From: an uncultured Oscillospiraceae bacterium | GTDB lineage: Bacteria; Bacillota; Clostridia; Oscillospirales; Oscillospiraceae | Assembly: GCA_934591895.1 (NCBI GenBank) | Contig: CAKTPP010000008.1 | Coordinates: 62,001 to 126,000, forward strand | Length of the DNA stretch: 64,000 bases | Reading direction: 5' to 3' | Shown here: positions 27,396-35,471 of the stretch, piece after piece | How positions within the stretch are numbered: position 1 is the first letter of the stretch | Layout of the letters: every line of letters starts with the position of its first letter | Position numbers and translations under genes: made by a program | Notes under the pieces: model-generated | Told to the model about the DNA's origin: nothing | The model's input: only the letters and a program-made list of their open reading frames with translations | The model's database searches: none

Positions 27396-29822
27396 ATGAA
27401 GTACGATTTTCAGGCAATCGAGAAAAAATGGCAGGCCCGCTGGGAGGCGGAAAAGCCGTTCGCAGCCGTCACCGGCGATCCGCGCCCGAAGTTTTACGGG
27501 CTGATCGAGTTCCCGTATCCCTCCGGACAGGGGCTGCACGTCGGCCACCCGCGTCCGTTTACGGCGATGGACATCATCTGCCGCAAGCGCCGGATGCAGG
27601 GCTACAACGTTCTGTTCCCGATCGGGTTTGACGCCTTCGGCCTGCCGACCGAGAACTATGCCATCAAAAACCGCATCCATCCGGCCGTTGTCACGAAAAA
27701 CAACATCGCCAATTTCACCAAGCAGCTCAAGATGCTCGGCTACAGCTTCGATTGGGATCGTGCGGTCGACACGACCGACCCGTCCTACTACAAGTGGACG
27801 CAGTGGATCTTCCTGCAGATGTTCAAGCACGGTCTGGCCTACAAGACCACCATGCCGGTCAACTGGTGCACAAGCTGCAAGTGCGTGCTGGCGAACGAAG
27901 AGGTCGTCAATGGCGTCTGCGAGCGCTGCGGCAGCGAGGTCGTGCGCAAGGAGAAGAGCCAGTGGATGCTCGCCATCACGAAGTATGCCCAGCGCCTGAT
28001 CGACGATCTGGACGACGTGGATTACATCGAGCGCGTCAAGACGCAGCAGCGCAACTGGATCGGCCGCTCCACCGGCGCGGAGATCACGTTCAAGACCAAT
28101 GTCGGCGACGATATTACCGTCTACACCACCCGCGCCGACACGCTCTTCGGCACGACGTATATGGTCATCTCGCCCGAGCACCCGCTGCTCAGGCAGTGGC
28201 AGGCGCACATCGCCAACTGGGACGCCGTCGCCGCCTATCAGCAGGAGGCTGCGCATAAGTCCGACTTTGAGCGCGGCGAGCTCAACAAGGAGAAGACCGG
28301 TGTCCGTCTCGAGGGCATCGAGGTCATGAACCCCGTGACGCACAAGGCGCTGCCCATGTTTGTCTCGGACTACGTTCTCATGGGCTACGGCACCGGCATC
28401 GTCATGGGCGTTCCGGGTCACGACCAGCGCGACTGGGAGTTTGCCACGAAGTTCGGCCTGCCGATCGTCGAGGTCGTCGCCGGCGGCGACGTGACCAAGG
28501 AGGCCTTCGTCGCCAAGGACGACAGCGCCGTCATGGTCAACTCCGGCTTCCTCAACGGCATGACCGTCAAGGAGGCCATCCCTGCCATGAAGAAGTACGT
28601 TGTGGAGCAGGGCATCGGCAAGGAGCAGGTCAACTACAAGCTGCGCGACTGGGTCTTCAGCCGCCAGCGCTACTGGGGCGAGCCGATCCCGCTCGTCAAC
28701 TGCCCGAAGTGCGGCTGGGTCGCCGTGCCGGAGGAGCAGCTCCCGCTCGTGCTGCCGCAGGTGGACAGCTATGAGCCCACCGACGACGGCGAGAGCCCGC
28801 TGAGCAAGATGACCGACTGGGTCAACACCACCTGCCCGCAGTGCGGCGGCCCCGCCAAGCGTGAGACCGACACCATGCCGCAGTGGGCCGGTTCGAGCTG
28901 GTACTTCCTGCGCTACATGGATCCGCACAACGACAAGGAGCTTGCCTCCAAGGAGGCTCTGGAATACTGGAGCCCGGTCGACTGGTATAACGGCGGCATG
29001 GAACACACGACGCTCCACCTGCTCTACAGCCGCTTCTGGCATAAGTTCCTGTATGACATCGGCGTCGTGCCGACCAAGGAGCCGTATCAGAAGCGCACCA
29101 GCCACGGCATGATCCTCGGCGAGGGCGGCGAGAAGATGTCGAAGTCCCGCGGCAACGTCGTCAACCCCAACGACATCGTCGATCAGTACGGCGCGGATAC
29201 CATGCGCCTGCACATCATGTTCATCGGCGACTTTGAGAAGGCCGTCACCTGGTCGAACGAAGCCGTCAAGGGCTCGAAGCGCTTTTTGGACCGTGTCTGG
29301 AATCTCGGCGAGAGCTGCACGGACGCCCCGGAGATCTCGGCCCGAAACGAGGCCATCATCCACAAGACCGTCAAGAAGGTCACCGAGGACATTGACGAGC
29401 TGAAGATGAACACCGCCATCGCTGCCATGATGAGCATGGTCAATGAGTTTGCGTCCAACGGCTGCACGAAGGGCGATATGGAGCAGCTGCTGCTCCTGCT
29501 CAGCCCGTTTGCGCCGCACATCGTCGAGGAGCTCTGGGAGCGGCTCGGCTTTGCCGCGAAGTACGGCAAAATGTGCTGCCAGTGCGACTGGCCGGCGTAT
29601 GACGAGACCAAGACGGTCGATGCGACCGTCACCATGGCCGTGCAGGTGCTCGGCAAGCTCAAGGGCACCGTCACCGTGCCGAAGGACAGCGACCAGCAGA
29701 CCGTCGTCGACGCGGCTCTGACGCTCGACAAGGTGCAGCGCCAGATGGACGGCATGCAGATCGTCAAGGTCATTCACGTTCCGAACAAATTGGTCAATTT
29801 GATTTTGAAGCCGAAGGCATAA
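27396..29822 (+). CDS. leuS: Leucyl-tRNA synthetase
   Basis: This class I synthetase charges tRNA-Leu. The 808-residue protein has FPYPSGQGLHVGHPR (HIGH-type motif, ~40-52), a zinc-binding CTSCK...CERCG pair (~165-185), the CP1 editing domain (~220-420), KMSKSRGN near residue 580, and the anticodon-binding and C-terminal domains. The ATG chosen follows AGAGAAG; an upstream TTG would add nine residues without support. Unlike pheST, no T-box leader precedes it in the 80-base gap. Confidence 0.97.
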   Translation: MKYDFQAIEKKWQARWEAEKPFAAVTGDPRPKFYGLIEFPYPSGQGLHVGHPRPFTAMDIICRKRRMQGYNVLFPIGFDAFGLPTENYAIKNRIHPAVVTKNNIANFTKQLKMLGYSFDWDRAVDTTDPSYYKWTQWIFLQMFKHGLAYKTTMPVNWCTSCKCVLANEEVVNGVCERCGSEVVRKEKSQWMLAITKYAQRLIDDLDDVDYIERVKTQQRNWIGRSTGAEITFKTNVGDDITVYTTRADTLFGTTYMVISPEHPLLRQWQAHIANWDAVAAYQQEAAHKSDFERGELNKEKTGVRLEGIEVMNPVTHKALPMFVSDYVLMGYGTGIVMGVPGHDQRDWEFATKFGLPIVEVVAGGDVTKEAFVAKDDSAVMVNSGFLNGMTVKEAIPAMKKYVVEQGIGKEQVNYKLRDWVFSRQRYWGEPIPLVNCPKCGWVAVPEEQLPLVLPQVDSYEPTDDGESPLSKMTDWVNTTCPQCGGPAKRETDTMPQWAGSSWYFLRYMDPHNDKELASKEALEYWSPVDWYNGGMEHTTLHLLYSRFWHKFLYDIGVVPTKEPYQKRTSHGMILGEGGEKMSKSRGNVVNPNDIVDQYGADTMRLHIMFIGDFEKAVTWSNEAVKGSKRFLDRVWNLGESCTDAPEISARNEAIIHKTVKKVTEDIDELKMNTAIAAMMSMVNEFASNGCTKGDMEQLLLLLSPFAPHIVEELWERLGFAAKYGKMCCQCDWPAYDETKTVDATVTMAVQVLGKLKGTVTVPKDSDQQTVVDAALTLDKVQRQMDGMQIVKVIHVPNKLVNLILKPKA

Positions 29823-29829
29823 CTTCATC

Positions 29830-29858
29830 TTGACATTCGGCGTGATAACAATTATAAT
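29830..29858 (+). promoter_or_regulatory. Consensus sigma-A promoter for rpsU
   Basis: TTGACA and TATAAT both match the consensus exactly, with a 17-base spacer, immediately after leuS. The leader holds a small CGCC-GCAA-GGCG hairpin before the GGAGGGAGG ribosome site. Confidence 0.92.
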
Positions 29859-29926
29859 GTTAACGCTAAAGCCATGCATGATGGCCCTTGAAGCGCCGCA
29901 AGGCGTATTTGGAGGGAGGGAATAAA

Positions 29927-30112
29927 ATGTCTGAAATCTACGTCAAGGAGAATGAGTCTCTGGACAACGCGCTCAAGAGATTTAAGCGCAGCTGTGCCAA
30001 GGCCGGTGTCATGTCCGATCTGCGCCGCAAGGAGTACTACCAGAGCCCCAGCGTGCGTCGCCGCAAAAAGTCGGAGGCCGCTCGTAAGAACAAGAACAAG
30101 CGCTACTACTGA
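29927..30112 (+). CDS. rpsU: 30S ribosomal protein S21
   Basis: bS21 is a small basic protein near the 3' end of 16S rRNA that helps initiation. The 61-residue product starts SEIYVKENESLDNALKRFKR and ends in a lysine/arginine-rich tail (KNKNKRYY), typical of the family. GGAGGGAGG 6 bases before the ATG decides the start. The perfect promoter and own terminator make it a single-gene unit expected to be highly expressed. Confidence 0.96.
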   Translation: MSEIYVKENESLDNALKRFKRSCAKAGVMSDLRRKEYYQSPSVRRRKKSEAARKNKNKRYY

Positions 30113-30120
30113 TGAATGAA

Positions 30121-30155
30121 AAAGTCCTGCATCTACGGATGCAGGACTTTTTTTC
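30121..30155. terminator. Terminator between rpsU and the convergent SUFU gene
   Basis: AAAGTCCTGCAT pairs with ATGCAGGACTTT, followed by T residues on the plus strand. A residues preceding the stem let it also work for the minus-strand gene. Confidence 0.85.
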
Positions 30156-30190
30156 GCCGCCAGCGGCGTCACGGTGCGGCAGCTTGCAAG

Positions 30191-30850
30191 TCATATATAG
30201 GATTTCGTTCTGCGCATATCGAGCACCAGCTCCGGATCTTCCGCGCGCATCCGCTCCAGAATGGCCGTGAGCGCGTCCGGATCGCGCGTGACTGTGTCGA
30301 GCTCCGGCTGCGTGAGACCGACCAGCTGCAAAAACGCGACCCTGCCGTGCACGGTCTCGATCGGTGCGGCGGTCGTGTCGCTGACAACGGCGAGCGCCGT
30401 GATGGCCGAGTTCAGTTCCGGGTGCAGGGAGCTGCCGTCGCCGGGGATATATGCGCCCGGCTCAAAATAATTGCCGGTCTGGAACGTGTAGCGCGCCAGC
30501 TGCGCCAGCAGGTCGAGCGCCCACGTGCCGGTCTCTGCATAGCTCTCTCGCACCTTGAGCGTGAGCTCATAGCCCCACTTGCTGTACTCTGCGCCGAAGG
30601 CCGCCGTGCTCGGATACAGCTCGCTCAAGCCGTAGGTGACGATGTGCTGGAAGCCTCTGCCCGTGTCGTAGACGGCAAAGCCGTCGAGATATTCCTCGCC
30701 GCCGAGCGCCGCACGGTCGTGCAGCTCGCTCTCAAAGCGCACCGGCTCTGCCTTGGGGTAGAGCTTTGCAAAGGCCGCGTCGATCGCGTCCCAGCCGGGC
30801 GCCCAGTCGGGGTGTTTTTTCATCCGCTTTGCGTATTCTTCTCTCGTCAT
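30191..30850 (-). CDS. Suppressor-of-fused (SUFU) domain protein
   Basis: The 219-residue protein matches the bacterial SUFU domain family: HIVTYGLSELY, a GYELTLKV strand, LAQLARYTFQTGNYFEPG and GRVAFLQLVGLT are the recurrent family blocks in the right order. The animal homologue restrains Gli factors; bacterial versions have no settled role, and many are suspected immunity or regulatory proteins. The chosen ATG has GGCGGAG upstream and overlaps the Crp/Fnr stop by 4 bases (ATGA), so the two genes form one coupled operon. No toxin gene is adjacent. Its sharing a transcript with a redox-type regulator is unexplained. Confidence 0.78.
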   Translation of the reverse strand: MTREEYAKRMKKHPDWAPGWDAIDAAFAKLYPKAEPVRFESELHDRAALGGEEYLDGFAVYDTGRGFQHIVTYGLSELYPSTAAFGAEYSKWGYELTLKVRESYAETGTWALDLLAQLARYTFQTGNYFEPGAYIPGDGSSLHPELNSAITALAVVSDTTAAPIETVHGRVAFLQLVGLTQPELDTVTRDPDALTAILERMRAEDPELVLDMRRTKSYI

Positions 30851-31536
30851 GTTGTGCTCCGCCTTTCGTCGATTTGCTCCAGTGCCCTGTGCACGGAAAA
30901 GTGGTTCTTGTGATAGCTCAGCAGCCCCTCGCGCTGCATGCGCGACAACTCGCTGCACATGGCGCTGCGGTCAACGCCGAGGTAGTCGGACAGCTGCTGC
31001 CGGTTGTAGGGAATGTCAAAGCTGTATTGTCCGGCCTGCTGCACGCACGCGGAAAAGTACGACAGCAGCCGCGCCCGGATGCCCTTCGGCGCGGTGTGCA
31101 GGATGCGCTGCGAGAGCTGCAGGCTCTTCTCCGCGCACACCGTCAGTAGATTTCGGATGAGCAGCGCGTGAAACGGGCAGGCGTTTGTGCACGTCGTGAG
31201 CACCTTGCCGACGTTCAGAAACAGCACGTCGGTGTCCTCGGCAGCTGTCACGCTGATGCGCAGCGGCTCGTCCGGAATGCAGGCATAAGGCTCGGCAAAG
31301 ACCTCGCCGGGCGCAACGTGCCCGAGCAGACTGTGGTTGCCCCAGATGTCGTCATGGCCGATCATGGCCATGCCGGAGAGCACCATGCCGAGCTGCTCGG
31401 TCGGTGCGCCCGCGGCGAGGATGGTCTCGCCGCGCGCATAGTGTTTTCGCCCCGCGCCGAGGCACTGCAGCAGCGGCTGCAGCTGTGCGGCGTCGATGCC
31501 GCGAAACAGACGCGTATCGGTCAGAGAAAAACGCAT
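30847..31536 (-). CDS. Crp/Fnr-family transcriptional regulator
   Basis: The 229-residue protein has an N-terminal cyclic-nucleotide-binding-like beta barrel (about residues 10-125, with GETILAAGAPTEQLGMVLSG) and a C-terminal helix-turn-helix (RQQLSDYLGVDRSAMCSEL, ~180-205). A cysteine pair near residue 115-120 (TTCTNAC) could sense redox state, but an FNR-like four-cysteine cluster is not seen. It is divergent from an iron-sulfur protein gene, with an FNR-geometry dyad between them. Related regulators in Clostridia stand next to such genes or hcp and respond to nitrosative/oxidative signals; that role is inferred here. Confidence 0.88.
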   Translation of the reverse strand: MRFSLTDTRLFRGIDAAQLQPLLQCLGAGRKHYARGETILAAGAPTEQLGMVLSGMAMIGHDDIWGNHSLLGHVAPGEVFAEPYACIPDEPLRISVTAAEDTDVLFLNVGKVLTTCTNACPFHALLIRNLLTVCAEKSLQLSQRILHTAPKGIRARLLSYFSACVQQAGQYSFDIPYNRQQLSDYLGVDRSAMCSELSRMQREGLLSYHKNHFSVHRALEQIDERRSTT

Positions 31537-31551
31537 ATTTTTGCTCCATTT

Positions 31552-31565
31552 GTTGTTCTGACAAC
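31552..31565. promoter_or_regulatory. FNR/CRP-type operator between divergent genes
   Basis: GTTGT-TCTG-ACAAC is a perfect 5-4-5 inverted repeat, the spacing typical of FNR-type sites. Its centre (31558.5) is 41.5 bases before a start predicted from a TATCTT -10 box at 31588-31593, the class II activation geometry for the plus-strand gene. On the minus side it lies about 16 bases before the regulator's start codon, where binding would repress it. Confidence 0.6.
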
Positions 31566-31651
31566 GGAATTATGGCTTTTATTATGCTATCTTATCCTCA
31601 GAAAGTCAAGTCTGCCGGAAGCTCCGGCCATTTCGGAAAGGGAGGATTGCA

Positions 31652-32362
31652 ATGATCCGGAAAATCATTCAGATCGACGAAGCGGCGTGCAACGGCTGCG
31701 GCGCTTGTGCAGCGGCTTGCCACGAGGGCGCGATCGGCATCGTGGACGGCAAAGCCAGACTCCTGCGTGACGATTACTGCGACGGTCTTGGCGACTGCCT
31801 GCCGGCCTGCCCGATGAACGCCATCCGGTTTGTTGAGCGCGAGGCGGCAGCGTATGACGCGGCAGCCGTTCAGGAGAATATGCGCAAAAAGCAGGCGCAG
31901 AGCGCACCTGCACACACCGGCGGCTGTCCCGGCAGCCGGATGCGCAGCCTTCGCCGTGAGGGTGCGGCGCAGCCTCAGACCGCAGCGCCGCAGCCGTCGC
32001 AGCTTGGGCAGTGGCCGTGCCAGATCCAGCTTGTGCCGGTCAATGCGCCGTATTTTCAGGGCGCGAAGCTGCTCATCGCTGCCGACTGCACGGCTTATGC
32101 CTATGCAAATCTGCACAGCGAGTTCATGAAGGGGAAGATCACGCTCATCGGCTGCCCGAAGCTCGACGCCGTGGATTACACCGACAAGCTCACGCAGATC
32201 ATCTGCGGCAACGACATCCAGAGCGTTACCATTGTGCGCATGGAGGTGCCGTGCTGCGGCGGGCTGGAGCACGCGGCGCGTGAGGCGCTGCGCGCGAGCG
32301 GAAAATTCCTGCCGTGGCAGGTCGTTACGATCTCCGTCGACGGGAACATTCTGGACCGCTGA
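31652..32362 (+). CDS. 4Fe-4S ferredoxin-type protein
   Basis: The 236-residue protein has an N-terminal dicluster ferredoxin-like region: CNGCGACAAACHEGAI is a standard cluster motif and CDGLGDCLPACPMNAI is a variant with five residues between its first cysteines. A Pro/Gln linker (~85-130) follows, then a C-terminal domain of ~110 residues with further cysteines (DCTAYAY, GCPKLD, VPCCGGLEHA). It is a soluble electron carrier or redox sensor, found in many anaerobes next to Crp/Fnr regulators; the partner is unknown. GGGAGG lies before the ATG. It is probably activated by the divergent regulator. Confidence 0.85.
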   Translation: MIRKIIQIDEAACNGCGACAAACHEGAIGIVDGKARLLRDDYCDGLGDCLPACPMNAIRFVEREAAAYDAAAVQENMRKKQAQSAPAHTGGCPGSRMRSLRREGAAQPQTAAPQPSQLGQWPCQIQLVPVNAPYFQGAKLLIAADCTAYAYANLHSEFMKGKITLIGCPKLDAVDYTDKLTQIICGNDIQSVTIVRMEVPCCGGLEHAAREALRASGKFLPWQVVTISVDGNILDR

Positions 32363-32370
32363 CCCTGCTT

Positions 32371-32434
32371 TCCGGCTCTGTTCGTGCGTGCGGACAGAGC
32401 CGGAACAAAGATTTTTCATTCCGTGAAAAATCTT
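32371..32434 (+). terminator. Double hairpin terminator after the iron-sulfur gene
   Basis: TCCGGCTCTGT pairs with ACAGAGCCGGA, followed by a second hairpin, AAGATTTTTCA with TGAAAAATCTT (32408-32434). The first lacks an immediate T run; the second supplies the T-rich segment. Confidence 0.6.
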
Positions 32435-32445
32435 CGACAATAGGG

Positions 32446-32473
32446 TTGACAAATTCGAAAATATCTGTATAAT
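32446..32473 (+). promoter_or_regulatory. Consensus promoter for tRNA-Gln
   Basis: Perfect TTGACA and TATAAT boxes with a 16-base spacer end 13 bases before the mature tRNA. Confidence 0.9.
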
Positions 32474-32486
32474 ATCATTTGTTCGT

Positions 32487-32560
32487 AGCGGAATTGTGTA
32501 ATGGTAGCACACCGGACTCTGACTCCGTTTGTGAGGGTTCGAATCCTTCTTCCGCTGCCA
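32487..32560 (+). tRNA. tRNA-Gln (CUG anticodon)
   Basis: The acceptor arms AGCGGAA and TTCCGCT pair over seven bases, followed by a G discriminator and an encoded CCA. The D-arm contains AATGGTAG, and the T-arm GAGGG-TTCGAAT-CCTTC is standard except for one mismatch-prone pair. The anticodon loop CTCTGAC gives CUG (32519-32521), reading CAG codons, which are frequent in these GC-rich genes. The anticodon stem has four good pairs with a C-U mismatch at the fifth. It is a lone tRNA with its own promoter and terminator. Confidence 0.93.
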
Positions 32561-32566
32561 ACGCGA

Positions 32567-32599
32567 ATCGCTCCCGTCTTTGACGGGAGCGATTTTTTT
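32567..32599 (+). terminator. Terminator after tRNA-Gln
   Basis: ATCGCTCCCGTC pairs with GACGGGAGCGAT around TTT, followed by a seven-T run. Confidence 0.9.
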
Positions 32600-32650
32600 G
32601 CTTTGCACCCCTTTTCTGCTGGCACTGCGGCAGCAGCCTGCGCGGATATA

Positions 32651-32683
32651 CAAAAAGGCCCTGCCGAGAGGCAGGGCCTTTTT
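32651..32683. terminator. Terminator of ireB (bidirectional)
   Basis: AAAAAGGCCCTGC and GCAGGGCCTTTTT form a symmetrical stem with A and T runs on both sides, placed after the minus-strand ireB stop. Confidence 0.88.
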
Positions 32684-32704
32684 CGTTTCATAGCAGCGCC
32701 TGGT

Positions 32705-32947
32705 TCACTTGTCCAAGTAGCTGGTCAGCAGCTCCTGCAGCAGCTCGTCGCGGTCAAGGCGGCAGATGAGGCTGCGGGCGTTGTTGTAGTTGGTGATGTA
32801 CGTCGGATCCTCGGAGAGAATGTAGCCGACGAGCTGGTTGATCGGGTTATAGCCTTTGACAACAAGGGAATGATACACGGAAGTGAGGATCTCCTTCATT
32901 TCTGTTTTGTTGTCGATCGCGTTAAACCGCCTGGTTGCGTCTTCCAT
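32705..32947 (-). CDS. ireB: IreB family regulatory phosphoprotein (UPF0297)
   Basis: IreB is a small protein that the membrane kinase IreK (PASTA Ser/Thr kinase) phosphorylates in enterococci, where it tunes cephalosporin resistance. The 80-residue product reads MEDATRRFNAIDNKTEM, then KGYNPINQLVGYILSEDPTYI, matching the family throughout. The residues phosphorylated in enterococci lie near the N-terminus, where a threonine is present here. GGGAGGG precedes the ATG by 7 bases. It usually sits between alaS and ruvX; here it stands alone between a tRNA and pheT with its own promoter and terminator. Confidence 0.92.
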   Translation of the reverse strand: MEDATRRFNAIDNKTEMKEILTSVYHSLVVKGYNPINQLVGYILSEDPTYITNYNNARSLICRLDRDELLQELLTSYLDK

Positions 32948-32980
32948 GTGAAGCCCTCCCTCATACAGGTTCTTGCGTCT

Positions 32981-33008
32981 ATTATACCAAAAAACGCAAG
33001 TCTGTAAA
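32981..33008 (-). promoter_or_regulatory. Sigma-A promoter for ireB
   Basis: On the minus strand TTTACA and TATAAT lie 16 bases apart, about 34 bases before the ireB start codon. Confidence 0.8.
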
Positions 33009-33076
33009 GCCACTTTTCAACCGTTTTCGAAAAAAGTTCTAAATAATTTCTTAATAACTTTCTGCCGCGGGAACGC

Positions 33077-35455
33077 TCAGCGGATGGTCGCGTGGAACGT
33101 CTGCTCGAGCGCGTTCAGGACGCTGCGCATCGTCTCCTCGGCGTGGTCGTCGGTGAGCGTCTGGTCGTCGGCGCGCAGCGTCAGCGAGAAGGCGACGCTC
33201 TTATATCCGGCCGGGATCGGGGCGCCGGTGTACACGTCAAAGAGCTCACAGCCCTTGAGATACTGCCCACCGGCGGCGAGGATGCACTGCGAGAGCTGTG
33301 CGACCGGAATGTCGGCGCTGCAGACGATGGCAATGTCGCGCGTCACGGCCGGGAAGCGCGGCAGCGGCGTGTAGACCGGCGTTGCGCCGCGTCCGGCAAG
33401 CATCTCGCCAAGCTGCAGCTCCGCCGTGTAGAGTTCCGTGTCCACACCGTAGTTTGCCGCCACGAGCGGATGGATCTGTCCGAGCACGCCCAGCAGCCTG
33501 CCGCCTGCATACACTTTCGCGCAGCGGCCGGGGTGATACGACGGGTTGTCGTGCTCCGCTTCGAACGTCACGTCCGTGATGCGCAGCCCCGTAAGAATGC
33601 GCTCGACCGCGCCCTTGAGCTGGAAGAAATCCATGCCGCCGTAGCCGCCGAGGCACAGCAGCTTCGGCTCGTCGGCCATGCCGTCGGGGCGGGCAAAGTA
33701 GACCTTGCCGATCTCGTACAGGCGCACGGCCTTGTTGCGGTAGTTATAGTTGCGCGTGAGGATCTCGAGCATGGACGGCAGCACCGTTGTGCGCATGATG
33801 GAGGTGTCCTCGCCGAGGGGGTTGAGGATCTTCATGGAATCGCGCAGCGGGGAGTCTGCCGGGAGACGGATCTTGTCATAGTACGAGGGGCTGATGAATG
33901 AATACGTGATGATCTCGCTGTAGCCGAGCGCGCGCGCCATCGCGCCGATGCTGCGCTCCGCCTGCTGCGCGTCGCTGTAGCCGCCGCTGGTGGTCTGGCC
34001 GCGCATGAGCGTGCAGGGGATGTTGTTGTAGCCGTAGAAGCGGGCGATTTCCTCGGCGATGTCGGAATAGTGCTCCACATCGCCGCGCCAGGAGGGGACG
34101 ATGATCGTATCGCCGTCGAGTCCGAAGCCGAGCGCGAGCAGGATGCGGCGCATCTCCGCCTCGGACACGTCCGTTCCGAGCAGGCCGTTGACCTTTTCCG
34201 GCTCGAGCTTCACGGTCTTCGGCACGATGGGCTCGGGCAGCACGTCGATCGTGCCGCGCATCACCTCGCCGCAGCCGAGCAGCTCCACGAGCTCGCACGC
34301 GCGGTCAACGGCGGCGACGGTGTTCATCGGGTCGAGCCCCTTTTCAAAGCGGCCGGAGGCCTCCGTGCGCATACCGAGCGCGGCAGCCGTGCGGCGCACG
34401 CTCGTGCCGTTGAAGTTCGCGCCCTCAAAGACGACCATGGCCGTGTCGCCCACGATCTCGGAGTTGGCGCCGCCCATGACGCCGGCGACCGCAACGGGCT
34501 TCTGCTCGTCGCAGATGCACAGCATGTTCGGCGTGAGCCTGCGCGCGTTGCCGTCGAGCGTCTCGATGGTCTCGCCCTCGCGCGCGGTGCGCACGATGAT
34601 CTGCTTGCCGCCGATGCACGAGAAGTCGAACGCGTGCATGGGCTGGCCGTACTCGAGCATGACGTAGTTTGTGATGTCGACGATGTTGTTGATCGGGCGC
34701 ACGCCGCTGTTGCGCAGACGCTCGCGCATCCACGCCGGAGACGGGGCGATCCTGACGTTGCGCACCATGCGCGCGGTGTAGCGCGGGCAGAGCGCGGGCT
34801 CGTCGATGCGGATGCTGACATAGTCGCCGATGTCCTCGCCGCGGCCGGGCACGTCGGGCGTGTGCAGCTTCAGGGGCTTGCCGAAGGTCACGGCGGCCTC
34901 GCGCGCCAGACCGATCACGGACAGGCAGTCCGGGCGGTTGGGCGTGATCTCAAACTCGACCACGTGGTCGTCCGCGCCGATGACGGCGGCGATGTCGTCG
35001 CCGGGCTTCACGCCGTCCTCCTGCAGGACCCACAGGCCGTCCTCAATGGCGTAGGGGTAGTCATGCAGCGTCAGGCCGAGCTCCTTGAGCGAGCACATCA
35101 TGCCGTTGGACGCCTCGCCGCGCAGCGTGCCGGCGTGGATCTGCTTGCCGTCGGGCAGCAGCGCGCCATCAAGCGCGACGGGGACCAGGTCGCCGACCTG
35201 CTGATTCTGCGCGCCGGTCACGATCTGGATCGGCGCATCGCCGCCCACGTCGACCTGACAGACCCACATATGGTCGGAGTTCGTGTGGCGCACCATCTCC
35301 ACGATGCGGCCGGCGACGACGTTTTGAATGTTCCTGTGCAGGTCCGTGAACGTCTCCACCTTGGAGCCGGAGAGGGTCATTGCCTCGGAAAAGTCGTGGT
35401 CGGTCCAGGCCGAGCAATCTACGAATTCATTGAGCCATTTTCTGCTTAAAATCAT
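33077..35455 (-). CDS. pheT: Phenylalanyl-tRNA synthetase, beta subunit
   Basis: This large subunit of the (alpha-beta)2 synthetase carries tRNA recognition and editing. The 792-residue product has an N-terminal EMAP-II-like tRNA-binding domain (~40-150), the B3/B4 editing domain (~210-390), B5 domain (~400-475), a catalytic-core-like domain, and a C-terminal FDX-ACB anticodon-binding domain (RFPAVTRDIAIVC to the end). The start MILSRKWLNEFVD is canonical. It lies 16 bases downstream of pheS, so both share the pheS T-box leader. Confidence 0.96.
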   Translation of the reverse strand: MILSRKWLNEFVDCSAWTDHDFSEAMTLSGSKVETFTDLHRNIQNVVAGRIVEMVRHTNSDHMWVCQVDVGGDAPIQIVTGAQNQQVGDLVPVALDGALLPDGKQIHAGTLRGEASNGMMCSLKELGLTLHDYPYAIEDGLWVLQEDGVKPGDDIAAVIGADDHVVEFEITPNRPDCLSVIGLAREAAVTFGKPLKLHTPDVPGRGEDIGDYVSIRIDEPALCPRYTARMVRNVRIAPSPAWMRERLRNSGVRPINNIVDITNYVMLEYGQPMHAFDFSCIGGKQIIVRTAREGETIETLDGNARRLTPNMLCICDEQKPVAVAGVMGGANSEIVGDTAMVVFEGANFNGTSVRRTAAALGMRTEASGRFEKGLDPMNTVAAVDRACELVELLGCGEVMRGTIDVLPEPIVPKTVKLEPEKVNGLLGTDVSEAEMRRILLALGFGLDGDTIIVPSWRGDVEHYSDIAEEIARFYGYNNIPCTLMRGQTTSGGYSDAQQAERSIGAMARALGYSEIITYSFISPSYYDKIRLPADSPLRDSMKILNPLGEDTSIMRTTVLPSMLEILTRNYNYRNKAVRLYEIGKVYFARPDGMADEPKLLCLGGYGGMDFFQLKGAVERILTGLRITDVTFEAEHDNPSYHPGRCAKVYAGGRLLGVLGQIHPLVAANYGVDTELYTAELQLGEMLAGRGATPVYTPLPRFPAVTRDIAIVCSADIPVAQLSQCILAAGGQYLKGCELFDVYTGAPIPAGYKSVAFSLTLRADDQTLTDDHAEETMRSVLNALEQTFHATIR

Positions 35456-35471
35456 GGTAGCCTCTCCTTTC

